Positions 40,450 through 49,672 are shown, counted from the stretch's first letter. The stretch is DNA of 60,068 bases from Planctomycetota bacterium (GCA_016872795.1 VGYZ01000013.1:1-60068); one strand, 5' to 3'. Numbers and translations: made by a program. Notes: generated by a model not told the origin, from the letters alone.

Positions 40450-41304
40450 ATGCGGAGGCTGGCGGGGCATCAGGTCGCGGGACTCTCGATCGGAGGGGTC
40501 GAGACATGCATCGATTTTCCGGAGCTGAAGCTGTGCTTCGACCTCGGGCGCTGCCCGGACGAGGCGGTGCTGCGGCCGACGGTGCTCTTCACCCACGCGC
40601 ACATGGACCACATGGGCGGGGTGGCGTGGCATGCGTCGACTCGCGAGCTGCGCAACATGCCGCCCCCGAACTACATCGTGCCGCGGGAGAACGCGGAGGA
40701 CTTCGTCGCACTGTTCGAGACATGGCGCAGGCTCGACCGCGGCTCGATGCGGCACACGGTCACGCCGCTAGGGCTCGGCGAGGAGCTCGAGCTCCCCTGC
40801 AAGCTCTTCGCGCGGCCGTTCCGTTCCCCCCACCGCGTGCCGTGCCAGGGCTACGGGCTGTGGCGGCGTCAGCGCAAGCTGAAGCTCGGCTACCTCGGGC
40901 GCTCGAGCCACGAGCTGCGCGAGCTCGGCGAGCGCCACGGTGACGAGCTCTACGACTGGACCGAGATTCCCGAGGTCGCGTTCACCGGCGACACGCTCGC
41001 CGATGTGATCGACCGCGAGGAAGTCGTGCGCAAGGCGCGGCTCTTGGTGATCGAAGTGACCTTCGTCGACGAGCGCGTCAGCGTCGAAAAGGCACGCTCG
41101 AAGGGCCATGTGCATCTGGACGAGATCGCGGAGCGCGCGGATCTATTCGAGAACGAGGCGCTGCTCTTCACGCACTTCTCGTCGCGCTACCAGCGCCACC
41201 AGATCGAGCGCGCGCTCGACCGGCGCCTGCCGCAACACCTACGCGAACGCGTGCACACGCTCCTGCCCTGCACCGACGGCGGCTTCGAGGTCGAGAAGCA
41301 CTAG
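40450..41304 (+). CDS. Metallo-beta-lactamase fold hydrolase, RNase Z-like
   Basis: 284 residues. FTHAHMDHMGG holds the HxHxDH zinc motif near residues 50-56. VAFTGDTLADVI gives the metal-bridging Asp, VIEVTFVD and KGHVHLDEIAE the later His, and LLFTHFSSRYQRHQIERAL is the typical RNase Z end. Likely endonuclease for tRNA 3' ends or a related phosphodiesterase, cytosolic. Neither the exosite arm nor the full tRNase Z N-terminal motif is clear, so a non-tRNA substrate remains possible. It ends in a 4-nt overlap with the convergent cstA. Confidence 0.85.
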   Translation: MRRLAGHQVAGLSIGGVETCIDFPELKLCFDLGRCPDEAVLRPTVLFTHAHMDHMGGVAWHASTRELRNMPPPNYIVPRENAEDFVALFETWRRLDRGSMRHTVTPLGLGEELELPCKLFARPFRSPHRVPCQGYGLWRRQRKLKLGYLGRSSHELRELGERHGDELYDWTEIPEVAFTGDTLADVIDREEVVRKARLLVIEVTFVDERVSVEKARSKGHVHLDEIAERADLFENEALLFTHFSSRYQRHQIERALDRRLPQHLRERVHTLLPCTDGGFEVEKH

Positions 41305-42968
41305 CCGCGTGCGACGCCGGCGCGCCGCAGCTCGGAGAGCGCGCGCTGCACGAGGAACAGCGCCAGTCCGACCAGCACGAGCGCCACCACGCCGTTGGCG
41401 CGCGATGCGTCCCAGCCTTGGCTCGCGGCGAAGCTCGAGCTCGCCTGTGCAATGAGCGCCCATACGGTCACCACGAGCAGGAACGCGAGCGGGATCACCA
41501 CGAACAGGTTTCCGCGCCCCTCCTTGCGCAGCCAGACTGCGATCGAGAGCAGAGTGAGCGCTGCGAGCAGCTGGTTCGAAGCGCCGAACACGCTCCAAAA
41601 GCGCATGTAGGCGCCGCCTTCGCTGGTGTAGAGGAACAGCGCCGCGGGGACGAGCGTCGCGAGCGTGCCGAGCGTGGCGCCCGGGACGCCCTTCAGCCCG
41701 AGCAGCTCCTGCACGAGGTAGCGTCCGAGGCGGGTGGCGACATCGAGCGTGTCGAACACGAAGGTCGAGAACGCCATCGCGCCGAAGGTGATCGCGAAGG
41801 TGCGGTTGTCCGGCCCGATCAGCAGCGTGAGGAAGTCGCCGATGCCCTGTCCGTAGATCGCGCCCGGCTTCTTGCCGGCGAGCTGCTCGCTGGTGCAAAT
41901 CGCCACCGTGACGAGCGCGATCAGCGCGACGAAGGCCTCGGCGAGCATCGCGCCATAGCCCACCATGTGCGAGTGAGACTCGCGATCGACCTGCTTCGAG
42001 GTCGTTCCGCTGCACACCAGCCCGTGGAAGCCCGAACACGCCCCGCAAGCGATCGTGACGAACAGGAACGGGAACAGCTGGCCGCCCGCCTTGCCGGTGT
42101 CGAAGCTCGTGAAGGCCGGCTGCTGGAGCTCGTAGCCGCCGAACAGCACGCCGATCACTCCGATCGCGAGCGCGCTGTAGAGCACGAAGCCGCCGAGGTA
42201 GCCGCGCGGCTGAAGCAAGGCCCACACGGGTGTGACCGACGCGACGAGGCAGTAGCCGAGGATCAGCAGCCCCCATGTGCGCGCGTCGAACACGAGCCAT
42301 GTCGAGATCTCGGTGCCGAGCCACGAGAGCGCGAATGTCGCGGGCACGAAGAAGAGCGTCACCAGCCACAGGGGCGGCGAGAGGAGCTTCTGCACGATCC
42401 CCATCACGATCGCGAGCAGCAAGTACAGCACGCTCGCGGCCGCGACCGCGCCGCCGGCGTTGAAGGCCACGCCCGTGCCCTCGAGCTCTTCCGTGCCGCT
42501 GACGAAGCTGCCCGCGGTGATGTCCGCGAAGGCGACGATCACATAGATCAGCGAGAGCCAGATGAACGCCATGAACGCGCGGCCGGCGGGCGTGCCCAGA
42601 CGCGTGCGCGCGATCTCGGCGATCGAACAGCCGTCGTGGCGCAGGCTCGCGACGAGGCTCGAGAAGTCGTGCATCGCGCCGATGAACACCACGCCGAAAC
42701 CGATCCACAGCAGGCACGGCAGCCAGCCGAACTGCTGGCAGGCGAGGATCGGCCCCGCGATCGGACCGGCCGCGGCGATGGCGGAGAAGTGCTGGGCGAA
42801 CAGATAGAAGCGCGGCGTCGCGACGTAGTCGATACCGTCCGCGCGCACGTGCGCCGGAGTGGCGCGCGCGTCGTCGAGCCCGAGGCGCCGGGCCACGAAG
42901 CGGCCGTAGAACACATAGCCCGCGGCGAGCAGGGCGAGGAACGAGAGCGCGAGGAGGGGCAGGCTCAT
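41301..42968 (-). CDS. cstA: Carbon starvation protein A (peptide/pyruvate transporter family)
   Basis: 555 residues and about 15 hydrophobic helices. YATPRFYLFAQHFSAIAAAGPIAGP (read in two parts) is the conserved N-terminal motif, and GAMHDFSSLVASLRH, CGACSGFHGLVCSGTTSKQV and TRLGRYLVQELLG are further CstA signatures. Inner-membrane transporter for peptides or pyruvate, induced by carbon starvation in Escherichia coli. The protein is shorter than E. coli CstA (about 700) and matches the short form. Minus-strand TACACC lies 8 bp before the ATG, again a leaderless arrangement. Confidence 0.95.
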   Translation of the reverse strand: MSLPLLALSFLALLAAGYVFYGRFVARRLGLDDARATPAHVRADGIDYVATPRFYLFAQHFSAIAAAGPIAGPILACQQFGWLPCLLWIGFGVVFIGAMHDFSSLVASLRHDGCSIAEIARTRLGTPAGRAFMAFIWLSLIYVIVAFADITAGSFVSGTEELEGTGVAFNAGGAVAAASVLYLLLAIVMGIVQKLLSPPLWLVTLFFVPATFALSWLGTEISTWLVFDARTWGLLILGYCLVASVTPVWALLQPRGYLGGFVLYSALAIGVIGVLFGGYELQQPAFTSFDTGKAGGQLFPFLFVTIACGACSGFHGLVCSGTTSKQVDRESHSHMVGYGAMLAEAFVALIALVTVAICTSEQLAGKKPGAIYGQGIGDFLTLLIGPDNRTFAITFGAMAFSTFVFDTLDVATRLGRYLVQELLGLKGVPGATLGTLATLVPAALFLYTSEGGAYMRFWSVFGASNQLLAALTLLSIAVWLRKEGRGNLFVVIPLAFLLVVTVWALIAQASSSFAASQGWDASRANGVVALVLVGLALFLVQRALSELRRAGVARG

Positions 42969-42976
42969 GCCCCCAA

Positions 42977-42982
42977 GGTGTA
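42977..42982 (-). promoter_or_regulatory. Predicted -10 element of cstA
   Basis: TACACC on the minus strand, 8 bp before the ATG at 42968; no Shine-Dalgarno sequence. Confidence 0.3.
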
Positions 42983-43020
42983 GCGCGCGAGCTCGCCCCG
43001 CGCACCCCCGAGGCGACGCT

Positions 43021-43662
43021 TCAGAGCATGTACTTCACAGCCACGAAGCCGAGCGCACCGACGACGAGCAGGACCAGCGTCGCGAGCTCGAAGTACTTCT
43101 CGAGCCACGTCTTGACCGTGGGGCCAAAGAAGAAGATCGCGCTGGCAACGAGGAAGAAGCGCCCACCGCGACCGAGGATCGAGGCGAAGATCAGCGTCGA
43201 GAGCGCGACGTCGAACACGCCCGAGGCGATCGTGAACACCTTGTACGGGATCGGCGTGAACGCCGCCGTGAAGATGGCGAGGAAGGCGTGCTCGTTGTAC
43301 TTGGACTCGACGAGCGCGTAGTTCTTCTCCGTGAAGCCCGGCACGTACTCGAAGAAGAACGACGCCACCGAATCCCACAGCGTCGTCCCGATCCACCAGC
43401 CGGCGATGCCGCCGAGCACGGAGGCCACGACCGAGACCGCGGCGTAGAAGAAGGCGCGCCTCGGGCGCGCGACGGAGAGCGCGATCTGCAGCACATCGGG
43501 CGGGATCGGGAAGAACGAGCTCTCCATGAAGGAGATCACGAACAGCGCCGGCGTGCCGTAGGGCGTCTGCGCCCACGAGAGCACCCAGTCGTAGAGCCGC
43601 CGCACGATGTTGGGCTTCTTCGCAGGCGGGGTGGGCGACGCGGCTGTGCTCGGGGCTGCCAT
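43021..43662 (-). CDS. DedA/YqaA-like VTT-domain membrane protein
   Basis: 213 residues. FVISFMESSFFPIPPDVLQIAL near 41-62 (read in parts) is the E..xFxPxP signature, GGIAGWWIGTTLWD follows, and TAAFTPIPYKVFTIASGVFD is the second re-entrant motif. GRGGRFFLVASAIFFFG leads into the last helix. Members of this fold act as phospholipid scramblases or flippases (undecaprenyl phosphate, PE). A GGAAAGAG ribosome binding site precedes the ATG at 43662. No close partner; a tRNA gene lies 250 bp upstream. Confidence 0.88.
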   Translation of the reverse strand: MAAPSTAASPTPPAKKPNIVRRLYDWVLSWAQTPYGTPALFVISFMESSFFPIPPDVLQIALSVARPRRAFFYAAVSVVASVLGGIAGWWIGTTLWDSVASFFFEYVPGFTEKNYALVESKYNEHAFLAIFTAAFTPIPYKVFTIASGVFDVALSTLIFASILGRGGRFFLVASAIFFFGPTVKTWLEKYFELATLVLLVVGALGFVAVKYML

Positions 43663-43913
43663 GGGGGCTCTTTCCAGAGGGCGCGGATCGGCTCGGGCGC
43701 CGCCGACCTTATGCCAAGCGGCGCCGTGCGCTTCCACGAGCCGGACGGAAGTTCCCGTTCCGTCGCCAACGGGTGTGCAGGCGCGGACTCGGAGGCCTCC
43801 TCGGAGAGGCCGCAGGCGCCTCTCGAACTTCTGCCGCTCGATGCTCGGCTCGGAGCAGCTCGGCGAGTCCGAGCTCGGGCGGCCGAGGCGGGGTCGCGCT
43901 TGCATCGAGGGGG

Positions 43914-43987
43914 TGGGCCATGCAGGACTCGAACCTGCGACCAAGCGATTATGAGTCGCCAGCTCTAACCAACTGAGCTAATGGCCC
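43914..43987 (-). tRNA. tRNA with CAT anticodon, probably tRNA-Ile2 (lysidine type)
   Basis: 74-nt cloverleaf: acceptor GGGCCAT/ATGGCCC with discriminator A; D arm GCTCAGTTGGTTAGAGC; anticodon arm GGCGA-CTCATAA-TCGCT (first pair G-U); variable TGGTC; T arm GCAGG-TTCGAGT-CCTGC. CCA is not encoded. The anticodon is CAT. The anticodon arm with its variable loop (GGCGACTCATAATCGCTTGG) is the same as I recall for E. coli ileX, so tRNA-Ile2, whose C34 is made into lysidine by TilS to read AUA, is more likely than elongator tRNA-Met. Confidence 0.9.
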
Positions 43988-44055
43988 GCGCGCGAGGCAG
44001 TGTAATGAGCGCGGAGTCTACTGCGCGGTGCGAGAAAACTCGTCGCTGTCGACGC

Positions 44056-45465
44056 TCAGGGAGCGGGGCGCAGCACGACCGTGCGCGGCTCGGTGAACTC
44101 CTCCATCGCGCTGCGCGGCCCCTCGCGGCCGATTCCCGAGGCCTTCGTTCCGCCGTAGGGCATGGAGTCGATGCGGAAGGCGCTCGTGTCGTTGACGATC
44201 ACGCCACCGTACTCGAGCGTGCGAACGGCCTGCAGCGCTCGGCCGAGGTCGCGCGTGAAGAGGCCGACCTGCAGTCCGTAGCGCGTCGCGTTGCAGAGCT
44301 CGAGAACATCGCCGAAGTCGCGCCAGGACTCGAGCGTCGCGACAGGGCCGAAGATCTCTTCCGTACACACGCGCGCCTTCGAGGGAACTTCGGCGAGCAC
44401 GGCGGGCTCCACCAGGCGTCCTGAGCGCCCGCCGCCGCACAGCACGCGCGCGCCTTGCGCGCGAGCCTCCTCGATCCACAGCGAAACACGCTCGGCCGCG
44501 GACTCGTCGATCATCGGCCCCACGAGCGTGCGCTCGTCGAGCGGATCGCCGCACGGGAGCGAACGCGCGGCTTGGAGCAGGTGGCGCTCGAACTCCGCGC
44601 GCACCGACTCGTGCACGAGGATGCGCTGCGCCTTCACGCACACCTGCCCCGCGTAGGCGAAGGCTGCGAGCGCCACCGGCTTCGCGAGCGCCGCGACATC
44701 GACCGTCTCGTCGAGGATGCAGGGAGCGTTGCCGCCGAGTTCGAGCAGCACATGCTTGCGGCCGGCGAGCGACTTCAGGTGCCAGCCGACGCGGTCGCTG
44801 CCGGTGAAGGAGAGGACGGCCACGCGCTCGTCGCGCACCATGCGCTCGGCCACATCGGGCGCGCAGTGCAGCGCCGAGAGCGCCGCGGGCGGTGCGCCGA
44901 GCTCCAGCAGCCACTCGACGAGCAAGAGCGCCGTCAGCGGAGACTGCGGCGCGGGCTTCAAGATCACGGGCGCGCCGACCGCGAGCGCGGGTGCGAGCTT
45001 GTGCGCGACGAGGTTGAGCGGAAAGTTGAACGGCGAGATCGCGGCGACCACGCCGCGCGGCACGCGCACCGTGAAGCCGAGCCGCCCCTCGCCGCGCGGC
45101 TCGAGGTCGAGCGGGAAGGTCTCGCCGCCGAAGCTGCGCGCCTCGCCCGCGGAGAGCTCGAATGTCAGCGCGGCGCGCACGACCTCGGCGCGCGCGAGCG
45201 CGATCGGCTTGCCGGACTCGAGCGCGATCAGGCGCGCGAGCTCGTCCGAGCGCGCGCGAATGCGCTCCGCCGTCGCCTGCAGAAGCGCCGCGCGAGCGTG
45301 CACGGGCCAGTCGCGCAGCTGCGCGCGCGCCGCGTGGGCGCGCTCGATCGCCTCGTCGATGTCGCGCGCCTCTCCGACCGCGACCTCGCCCACGATCGCC
45401 CCGTCCCACGGGCTCGCGATGCGCTCGCGCCGCGCCCCGAAACGCCGTTCCCCCGCCACGAACAT
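44056..45465 (-). CDS. Aldehyde dehydrogenase family protein
   Basis: 469 residues. ISPFNFPLNLVAHKLAPAL and ILKPAPQSPLTALLL form the NAD site, FTGSDRVGW the GxxxxG loop, LELGGNAPC the general-base Glu (E242), and AGQVCVKAQRI the catalytic Cys (C276), 34 residues apart as usual. TEEIFGPVATLESW and YGGTKASGIGREGP complete the fold. Oxidises an aldehyde to an acid with NAD(P)+; the sequence resembles succinate-semialdehyde or glyceraldehyde-3-phosphate type enzymes, but substrate cannot be told. ATG 45465 has AGGCAGG upstream; GTG 45480 is the alternative, with TACGAT (45503-45498) before it. Confidence 0.92.
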   Translation of the reverse strand: MFVAGERRFGARRERIASPWDGAIVGEVAVGEARDIDEAIERAHAARAQLRDWPVHARAALLQATAERIRARSDELARLIALESGKPIALARAEVVRAALTFELSAGEARSFGGETFPLDLEPRGEGRLGFTVRVPRGVVAAISPFNFPLNLVAHKLAPALAVGAPVILKPAPQSPLTALLLVEWLLELGAPPAALSALHCAPDVAERMVRDERVAVLSFTGSDRVGWHLKSLAGRKHVLLELGGNAPCILDETVDVAALAKPVALAAFAYAGQVCVKAQRILVHESVRAEFERHLLQAARSLPCGDPLDERTLVGPMIDESAAERVSLWIEEARAQGARVLCGGGRSGRLVEPAVLAEVPSKARVCTEEIFGPVATLESWRDFGDVLELCNATRYGLQVGLFTRDLGRALQAVRTLEYGGVIVNDTSAFRIDSMPYGGTKASGIGREGPRSAMEEFTEPRTVVLRPAP

Positions 45466-45497
45466 CGCCGCCTGCCTCACGCGTGCACCCCCGGCGG

Positions 45498-45522
45498 ATC
45501 GTAGCGCGGACGCGGCTACACT
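45498..45522. promoter_or_regulatory. Back-to-back predicted -10 elements, aldehyde dehydrogenase / M14 peptidase
   Basis: Minus strand TACGAT (45503-45498), 17 bp before the GTG at 45480. Plus strand TACACT (45517-45522), 6 bp before the ATG at 45529, predicting a leaderless peptidase message. The two hexamers are only 13 bp apart. Confidence 0.4.
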
Positions 45523-45528
45523 GCGCCC

Positions 45529-48411
45529 ATGCAGCGCCACTCCGTCGCCCTCGCCGTGCCCGCCCTGCTCGTCTTGATTGGCTGCGCCAGCGCCCAACCG
45601 CGCCCTGCGAGCCAGCCTCAGGAAGTGCGCGATCCCGCGCGAGCCAGCGTGCGCCTGTCCGCTCCGGAGGAGCACGCCTACGAGCAGGAGTTCTTCCCGA
45701 GCACGACCTACGACGCGGCGCTCCCCACGCCGAACTCGATCCTCGGCTTCGAGCTCGGGGCGCAGCCCGCCTCGCATGCACAGGTGCTCGCTTGCTGGCG
45801 CGCATGGGCGGCCAACTCGCCGCGCGTGAAGCTCGAGACCTTCGGACACACGCACGAGGGCCGCGAGCTCGTCCACGGCGTCGTCACAAGCGAGAAGAAC
45901 CTGCGCGAGCTCGACGCCATCCTCGCGCGCATCGACAAGCTCGCCGACCCGCGCAAGCTCGCGCCCGGCGAGGAAGAGCGCATCCGCGCGACGACGCCCG
46001 CGGTGGCGTGGCTCGGCTACTCGATCCACGGCGACGAGATGAGCGGCGTCGACGGCGGCCTCGCACTCGCGCATCACTTGATCGCGGGAACATCGAGCGA
46101 TGTGACCGAGTTGCTCGAGAAGCTCGTGATCGTCATCGACCCGATGCAGAACCCCGACGGCCGCGAGCGCTTCCTCGCGCTCTTGCTGCAAGCCGCGGGC
46201 GCGACGCCGGTGCTCGACGGCGAGGCGCTCTCGCACGGCCGCTGGCCCAATGGCCGCGGCAACCACTACCTGTTCGACATGAACCGCGACTGGATCGCGG
46301 GCACCGCGCCGGAGACGCGCGCGCGCTGGAAGGCCGTGCAGCGCTTCCACCCACAGCTCTTCGTCGACGCGCACGAGATGGGGCGCGACGACAGCTACCT
46401 GTTCTATCCGCAGGCCGACCCGATCAACCCGCACCTGCCGCGCAAGCTCGTCGAATGGCAGGTGCGCTACGCCGCCGATGTCGCCAAGGCCTTCGATAAG
46501 CACGGCTGGAGCTACTACACGCGCGAGTGGGCCGATGGCTGGGGCCCGTTCTACACGGACTCGTGGTCGAGCCTGAACGGCGCCATTGGCATCCTGTACG
46601 AGCAGGCGCGCTACGACGGCCAGACGGTCGAGCTCGAGAGCGGCGAGATCGCGACCTACCGCTCGGCCGCGCACCACCAAGCCGAGGCGAGCCTCGCCAA
46701 CCTCCGCACGCTCGCGGCCGCGCGCGGGGAAGCGCTCGCGCACTACGCGGAGTTCCGGCGCCTCGCGACCTTCGGCGACGGCACGCTCGAGCGACCGTGG
46801 TTCGTCGTGCGCAAGGGATCGCACGCGGCGCGCTTCCAGCGCCTGCTCGCCGTGCTAGCGGAGCAGGGCATCGAGTACGCGCTCGCCCCTTCCGCGAAGC
46901 TGCGCAACGCGCTCGATTCCTTCGGCGGAGCGAGCGCGGAGCACTCGACCGACGACGAGGTCGCGGTGATCTCCGCGCTGCAGCCGCAGGGGGCGCTCAT
47001 GCGCGCCTACCTCGAGTTCGACACGCGCTACCCCAAGGCCGACCTCGAGCGCGAGCGGCGCGAGCTCGAGCTCAAGGGCAGCTCGAAGATCTACGACTCG
47101 ACCGCGTGGAACCTCGGACACGCTTTTGGCCTCGAGTGCTGGTGGGCACAGTCGGTCGACGGTGCGGGCGCGGCGAGCGTCGCGCTTCCCGCCGCGACGC
47201 CGGCGGGGATTGTGGCCGCTCCGGCGGGTGCGCCGGTCTACGGCTGGATCGTCGACGGCATGGACGACGGCTCGGTCAAGTTCGCCGCGCATGCCCTGCA
47301 GGCGGGCCTCGCGCTCTCGCTCGCCGACGAGCCGTTCGAGAGCGCGGGACGGCGCTTCGCACGCGGCAGCCTGCTCGTGCGCGCGCACGAGAACAAGGGC
47401 GATGTCGCCGCGAAGGTCGAGAGCGTGGCGCGCGCCGCGGGCGTGCAGGCCTTCGCCGCGGCGAGCGCGCGCGCGCCGGGCGAGGGACACGACCTCGGCG
47501 GCCAGCACTTCGAGCTGCTCGAGCGCCCGCGCATCGCGCTGCTCTCCAACGCGCCGGTGGCGAACACCTCGTTCGGCCAGTTCTGGCACGCGCTCGACTT
47601 CGACCTCGGACTGCCCGTGTCGTTGCTCGATGCGCAGGATCTCGGCGGCTACGACCTGCGCCGCTACAATGTGCTCGTGCTGCCGCCCGCGGGCGGGATC
47701 GCCTCGGTCTTGGAGCCGCGCCTCGATGCGCTGCGAGCGTGGGTCGAGGGTGGCGGCACGCTCATCGCGATCGGCAGCTCCGCGGGCGCGCTCGCGCGCG
47801 AGTCGCTCGGCCTCTCGGGCGTGCGCCGTCGCGAGGATGTGCTCGCGAAACTCCCCGAGTACCTGTTCGCCGCGCAGCGCGAGCGCGCAGCGCGCTCGAT
47901 CGCGATCGACGAGCAGCTCGTGTGGAACGGCGTGAGCGCGACGGCTCCGGCCGCCGACGGGAAGCCCGCCGAGTCCAAACCGGCGAGCCCGGCGCTCGCG
48001 GTGGATCCCGACGCGGAGCGCGAGGAGCACTGGCGCCAGCGCTTCGCGCCTCAAGGCGCGTTCCTGCGGGCGCATGTGCGCGAGGATCACTGGCTCACCG
48101 TCGGAGCGGGCGCGCAACTGCCGGTGTTCTTCGACGGCTCGCTGTCCCTGTGGTCGCGCTCCCCCACCACGACTGCAGTGCGCCTGTCCGCAGCGGCGGA
48201 CCTGCGACTCTCGGGGCTCCTGTGGCCCGAGGCGCGCGAGCGGCTCGCCGAGAGCGCCTACGCGACGGTCGAGCGGCGCGGCGCGGGGCAGGTGATCCTG
48301 TTCGCCTCCGAGCCCGGCTTCCGCGGCTTCCATCCCGCCACGGGACGGCTGTTCCGCAACGCCGTGGTGTACGGACCGGGCGCCGGCGCCAATCCGCCGC
48401 GCCTGCGCTGA
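45529..48411 (+). CDS. Peptidase M14 family zinc carboxypeptidase lipoprotein
   Basis: 960 residues. The signal VALAVPALLVLIGCAS includes lipobox LIGC, so it is lipid-anchored. The M14 domain occupies residues 80-400: FGHTHEGREL; YSIHGDEMSG with zinc ligands H167 and E170; NPDGRERF; VDAHEMGRDD with the third ligand H282; and a Glu in ILYEQARYDG (E358) at the usual catalytic-Glu position. The C-terminal third has LVLPPAGGIASVLEP and LRAWVEGGGTLIAIGSSAGAL, a ThuA/GATase-like flavodoxin-type domain. This M14 plus GATase-like layout is common in large bacterial M14 proteins. Probably periplasmic peptide degradation. No Shine-Dalgarno. Confidence 0.9.
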   Translation: MQRHSVALAVPALLVLIGCASAQPRPASQPQEVRDPARASVRLSAPEEHAYEQEFFPSTTYDAALPTPNSILGFELGAQPASHAQVLACWRAWAANSPRVKLETFGHTHEGRELVHGVVTSEKNLRELDAILARIDKLADPRKLAPGEEERIRATTPAVAWLGYSIHGDEMSGVDGGLALAHHLIAGTSSDVTELLEKLVIVIDPMQNPDGRERFLALLLQAAGATPVLDGEALSHGRWPNGRGNHYLFDMNRDWIAGTAPETRARWKAVQRFHPQLFVDAHEMGRDDSYLFYPQADPINPHLPRKLVEWQVRYAADVAKAFDKHGWSYYTREWADGWGPFYTDSWSSLNGAIGILYEQARYDGQTVELESGEIATYRSAAHHQAEASLANLRTLAAARGEALAHYAEFRRLATFGDGTLERPWFVVRKGSHAARFQRLLAVLAEQGIEYALAPSAKLRNALDSFGGASAEHSTDDEVAVISALQPQGALMRAYLEFDTRYPKADLERERRELELKGSSKIYDSTAWNLGHAFGLECWWAQSVDGAGAASVALPAATPAGIVAAPAGAPVYGWIVDGMDDGSVKFAAHALQAGLALSLADEPFESAGRRFARGSLLVRAHENKGDVAAKVESVARAAGVQAFAAASARAPGEGHDLGGQHFELLERPRIALLSNAPVANTSFGQFWHALDFDLGLPVSLLDAQDLGGYDLRRYNVLVLPPAGGIASVLEPRLDALRAWVEGGGTLIAIGSSAGALARESLGLSGVRRREDVLAKLPEYLFAAQRERAARSIAIDEQLVWNGVSATAPAADGKPAESKPASPALAVDPDAEREEHWRQRFAPQGAFLRAHVREDHWLTVGAGAQLPVFFDGSLSLWSRSPTTTAVRLSAAADLRLSGLLWPEARERLAESAYATVERRGAGQVILFASEPGFRGFHPATGRLFRNAVVYGPGAGANPPRLR

Positions 48412-48468
48412 TCGCGGGGCCTAGGGGCTTGGGCCCGGGGCCCGGCGACGCTAGAAGCTCTGCGGCCC

Positions 48469-49029
48469 ATGTCGCCTCTCTCCCGCATCGCGGCGCCGCT
48501 CGCGCTCGCCCTTCTGTGCGCCTGCACGGAGGAGCCCGCGCCCGTGGACGCGCCGCCGCGCGCGGAGCCGGGTTCCTTCGATGAACGCTGGCCGAGCTTC
48601 GATGCCGCCACCGAACGCACCGCCGCACGCGACCTTGGCACCGTGCGCGACGGGCGCGTGACCGAGTGGAACTCGAAGGGCACCAAGGGCGGCGAGGGGG
48701 AAATGAAAAACGGCCTGCGCGAGGGCGCGTGGAGTTTCTTCCACCCCTCCGGCAGCCTGCGCTGGCGCGGCACCTTCGAGCGCGGCGTCGCCGTGGGGCC
48801 CGAGACCGCATGGCACGACAACGGCACGAAGATGCTCGAAGGCACGCTGGTCGAAGGCAAGCGCGAGGGCATCTACCGCTTCTGGTACGACAACGGCCAG
48901 CTCGAGCTCGAGGTCGAGTTCCGCGCCGAACTGCGCCACGGCACCTGCCGCCGCTGGACCCGCGACGGAGTGCTCGACCGCTCCGCGAGCGGCACCTATG
49001 CCAAGGGCCGCAAGACGGGCGAGATCTGA
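48469..49029 (+). CDS. Lipoprotein with MORN/YwqK-type repeats
   Basis: 186 residues. The signal peptide LAPLALALLCACTEE has lipobox LCAC. After a variable segment come repeats of about 20-24 residues: GEMKNGLREGAWSFFHPSG, GTFERGVAVGPETAWHDNG, GTLVEGKREGIYRFWYDNG and VEFRAELRHGTCRRWTRDG. This is the MORN-variant found in YwqK 'antitoxin-like' proteins. Most members have no proven toxin partner and none is visible here. Likely an envelope scaffold. It starts 57 bp after the M14 peptidase and may be cotranscribed, although a weak own promoter (CTAGAAG, 48451-48457) is possible. Confidence 0.8.
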   Translation: MSPLSRIAAPLALALLCACTEEPAPVDAPPRAEPGSFDERWPSFDAATERTAARDLGTVRDGRVTEWNSKGTKGGEGEMKNGLREGAWSFFHPSGSLRWRGTFERGVAVGPETAWHDNGTKMLEGTLVEGKREGIYRFWYDNGQLELEVEFRAELRHGTCRRWTRDGVLDRSASGTYAKGRKTGEI

Positions 49030-49075
49030 GAGCGCTGGCCCAGAGCACCATGGCCTGCGCCATCGGAGATCACCC

Positions 49076-49672
49076 GTGAGCGCGCCCGAGCGCCTGCCGT
49101 CCGTGTCCCTGCGCGGAGCGATCGTCGAGCTCGTACCGCTGCAAGTCGGACATCGCGACGAACTCTGGCCCGTCGCGGAGCCCGCCGAGCTATGGGAGCT
49201 CACCGCGAGCCGCGTCCGCAGCCCCGAGGAGCTCGCGGGCTACATCGAGACAGCGCTCGCGGGCGCTGCGACGGGGCGCGCGCTGCCGTTCGTGACGCGG
49301 CTCGTCGCGAACGGGCGCATCGTCGGCTCGACGCGCTTTGGGGCCTACGAGCACGCCCACCGCCGCGTCGAGATCGGCTGGACTTTTCTGCATCCGTCCC
49401 AGCACGGCAGCGGCGCCAACGCCGAGGCCAAGCTGCTCATGCTGCGCTGCGCCTTCGAGGACTGGGGTCTCGAGCGCGTCGAGCTCAAGACCGACCTGCT
49501 CAACCTGCGCTCGCAGCGCGCGATGGAGCGCCTCGGCTTCACGCGCGAGGGCGTGCTGCGACGGCACATGGTGGTCGCCGGCGGCCGCGTGCGCGACACG
49601 CTGTACTACAGCGTCGTGCGCGGCGAGTGGCCCGCCGTGAAGCGGCACCTCGAGCGCCTGGTCGGTCGCTAG
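49076..49672 (+). CDS. GNAT N-acetyltransferase, RimJ/RimL-like (GTG start)
   Basis: 198 residues. VSLRGAIVELVPLQVGHRDEL opens the domain (read in parts). RRVEIGWTFLHPSQHGSGANAEAK holds strand 4 and the acetyl-CoA loop (HGSGAN in place of Q/RxxGxG/A). LKTDLLNLRSQRAMERLGF and EGVLRRHMVV are hallmark RimJ/RimL endings. Acetylates a small molecule or a protein N-terminus; target unknown. The GTG at 49076 has GGAG 8 nt upstream. Its end overlaps the convergent TlpA-like gene by 4 nt. Confidence 0.88.
   Translation: MSAPERLPSVSLRGAIVELVPLQVGHRDELWPVAEPAELWELTASRVRSPEELAGYIETALAGAATGRALPFVTRLVANGRIVGSTRFGAYEHAHRRVEIGWTFLHPSQHGSGANAEAKLLMLRCAFEDWGLERVELKTDLLNLRSQRAMERLGFTREGVLRRHMVVAGGRVRDTLYYSVVRGEWPAVKRHLERLVGR

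Noticed and set aside
43914..43987. Elongator tRNA-Met
   Set aside because: CAT anticodon alone is ambiguous; the anticodon stem and variable loop agree with tRNA-Ile2 (lysidine type).
48469..49029. Toxin-antitoxin system, since YwqK-type proteins are often named antitoxin
   Set aside because: It is a lipoprotein with MORN-like repeats, and no toxin-like partner lies next to it.
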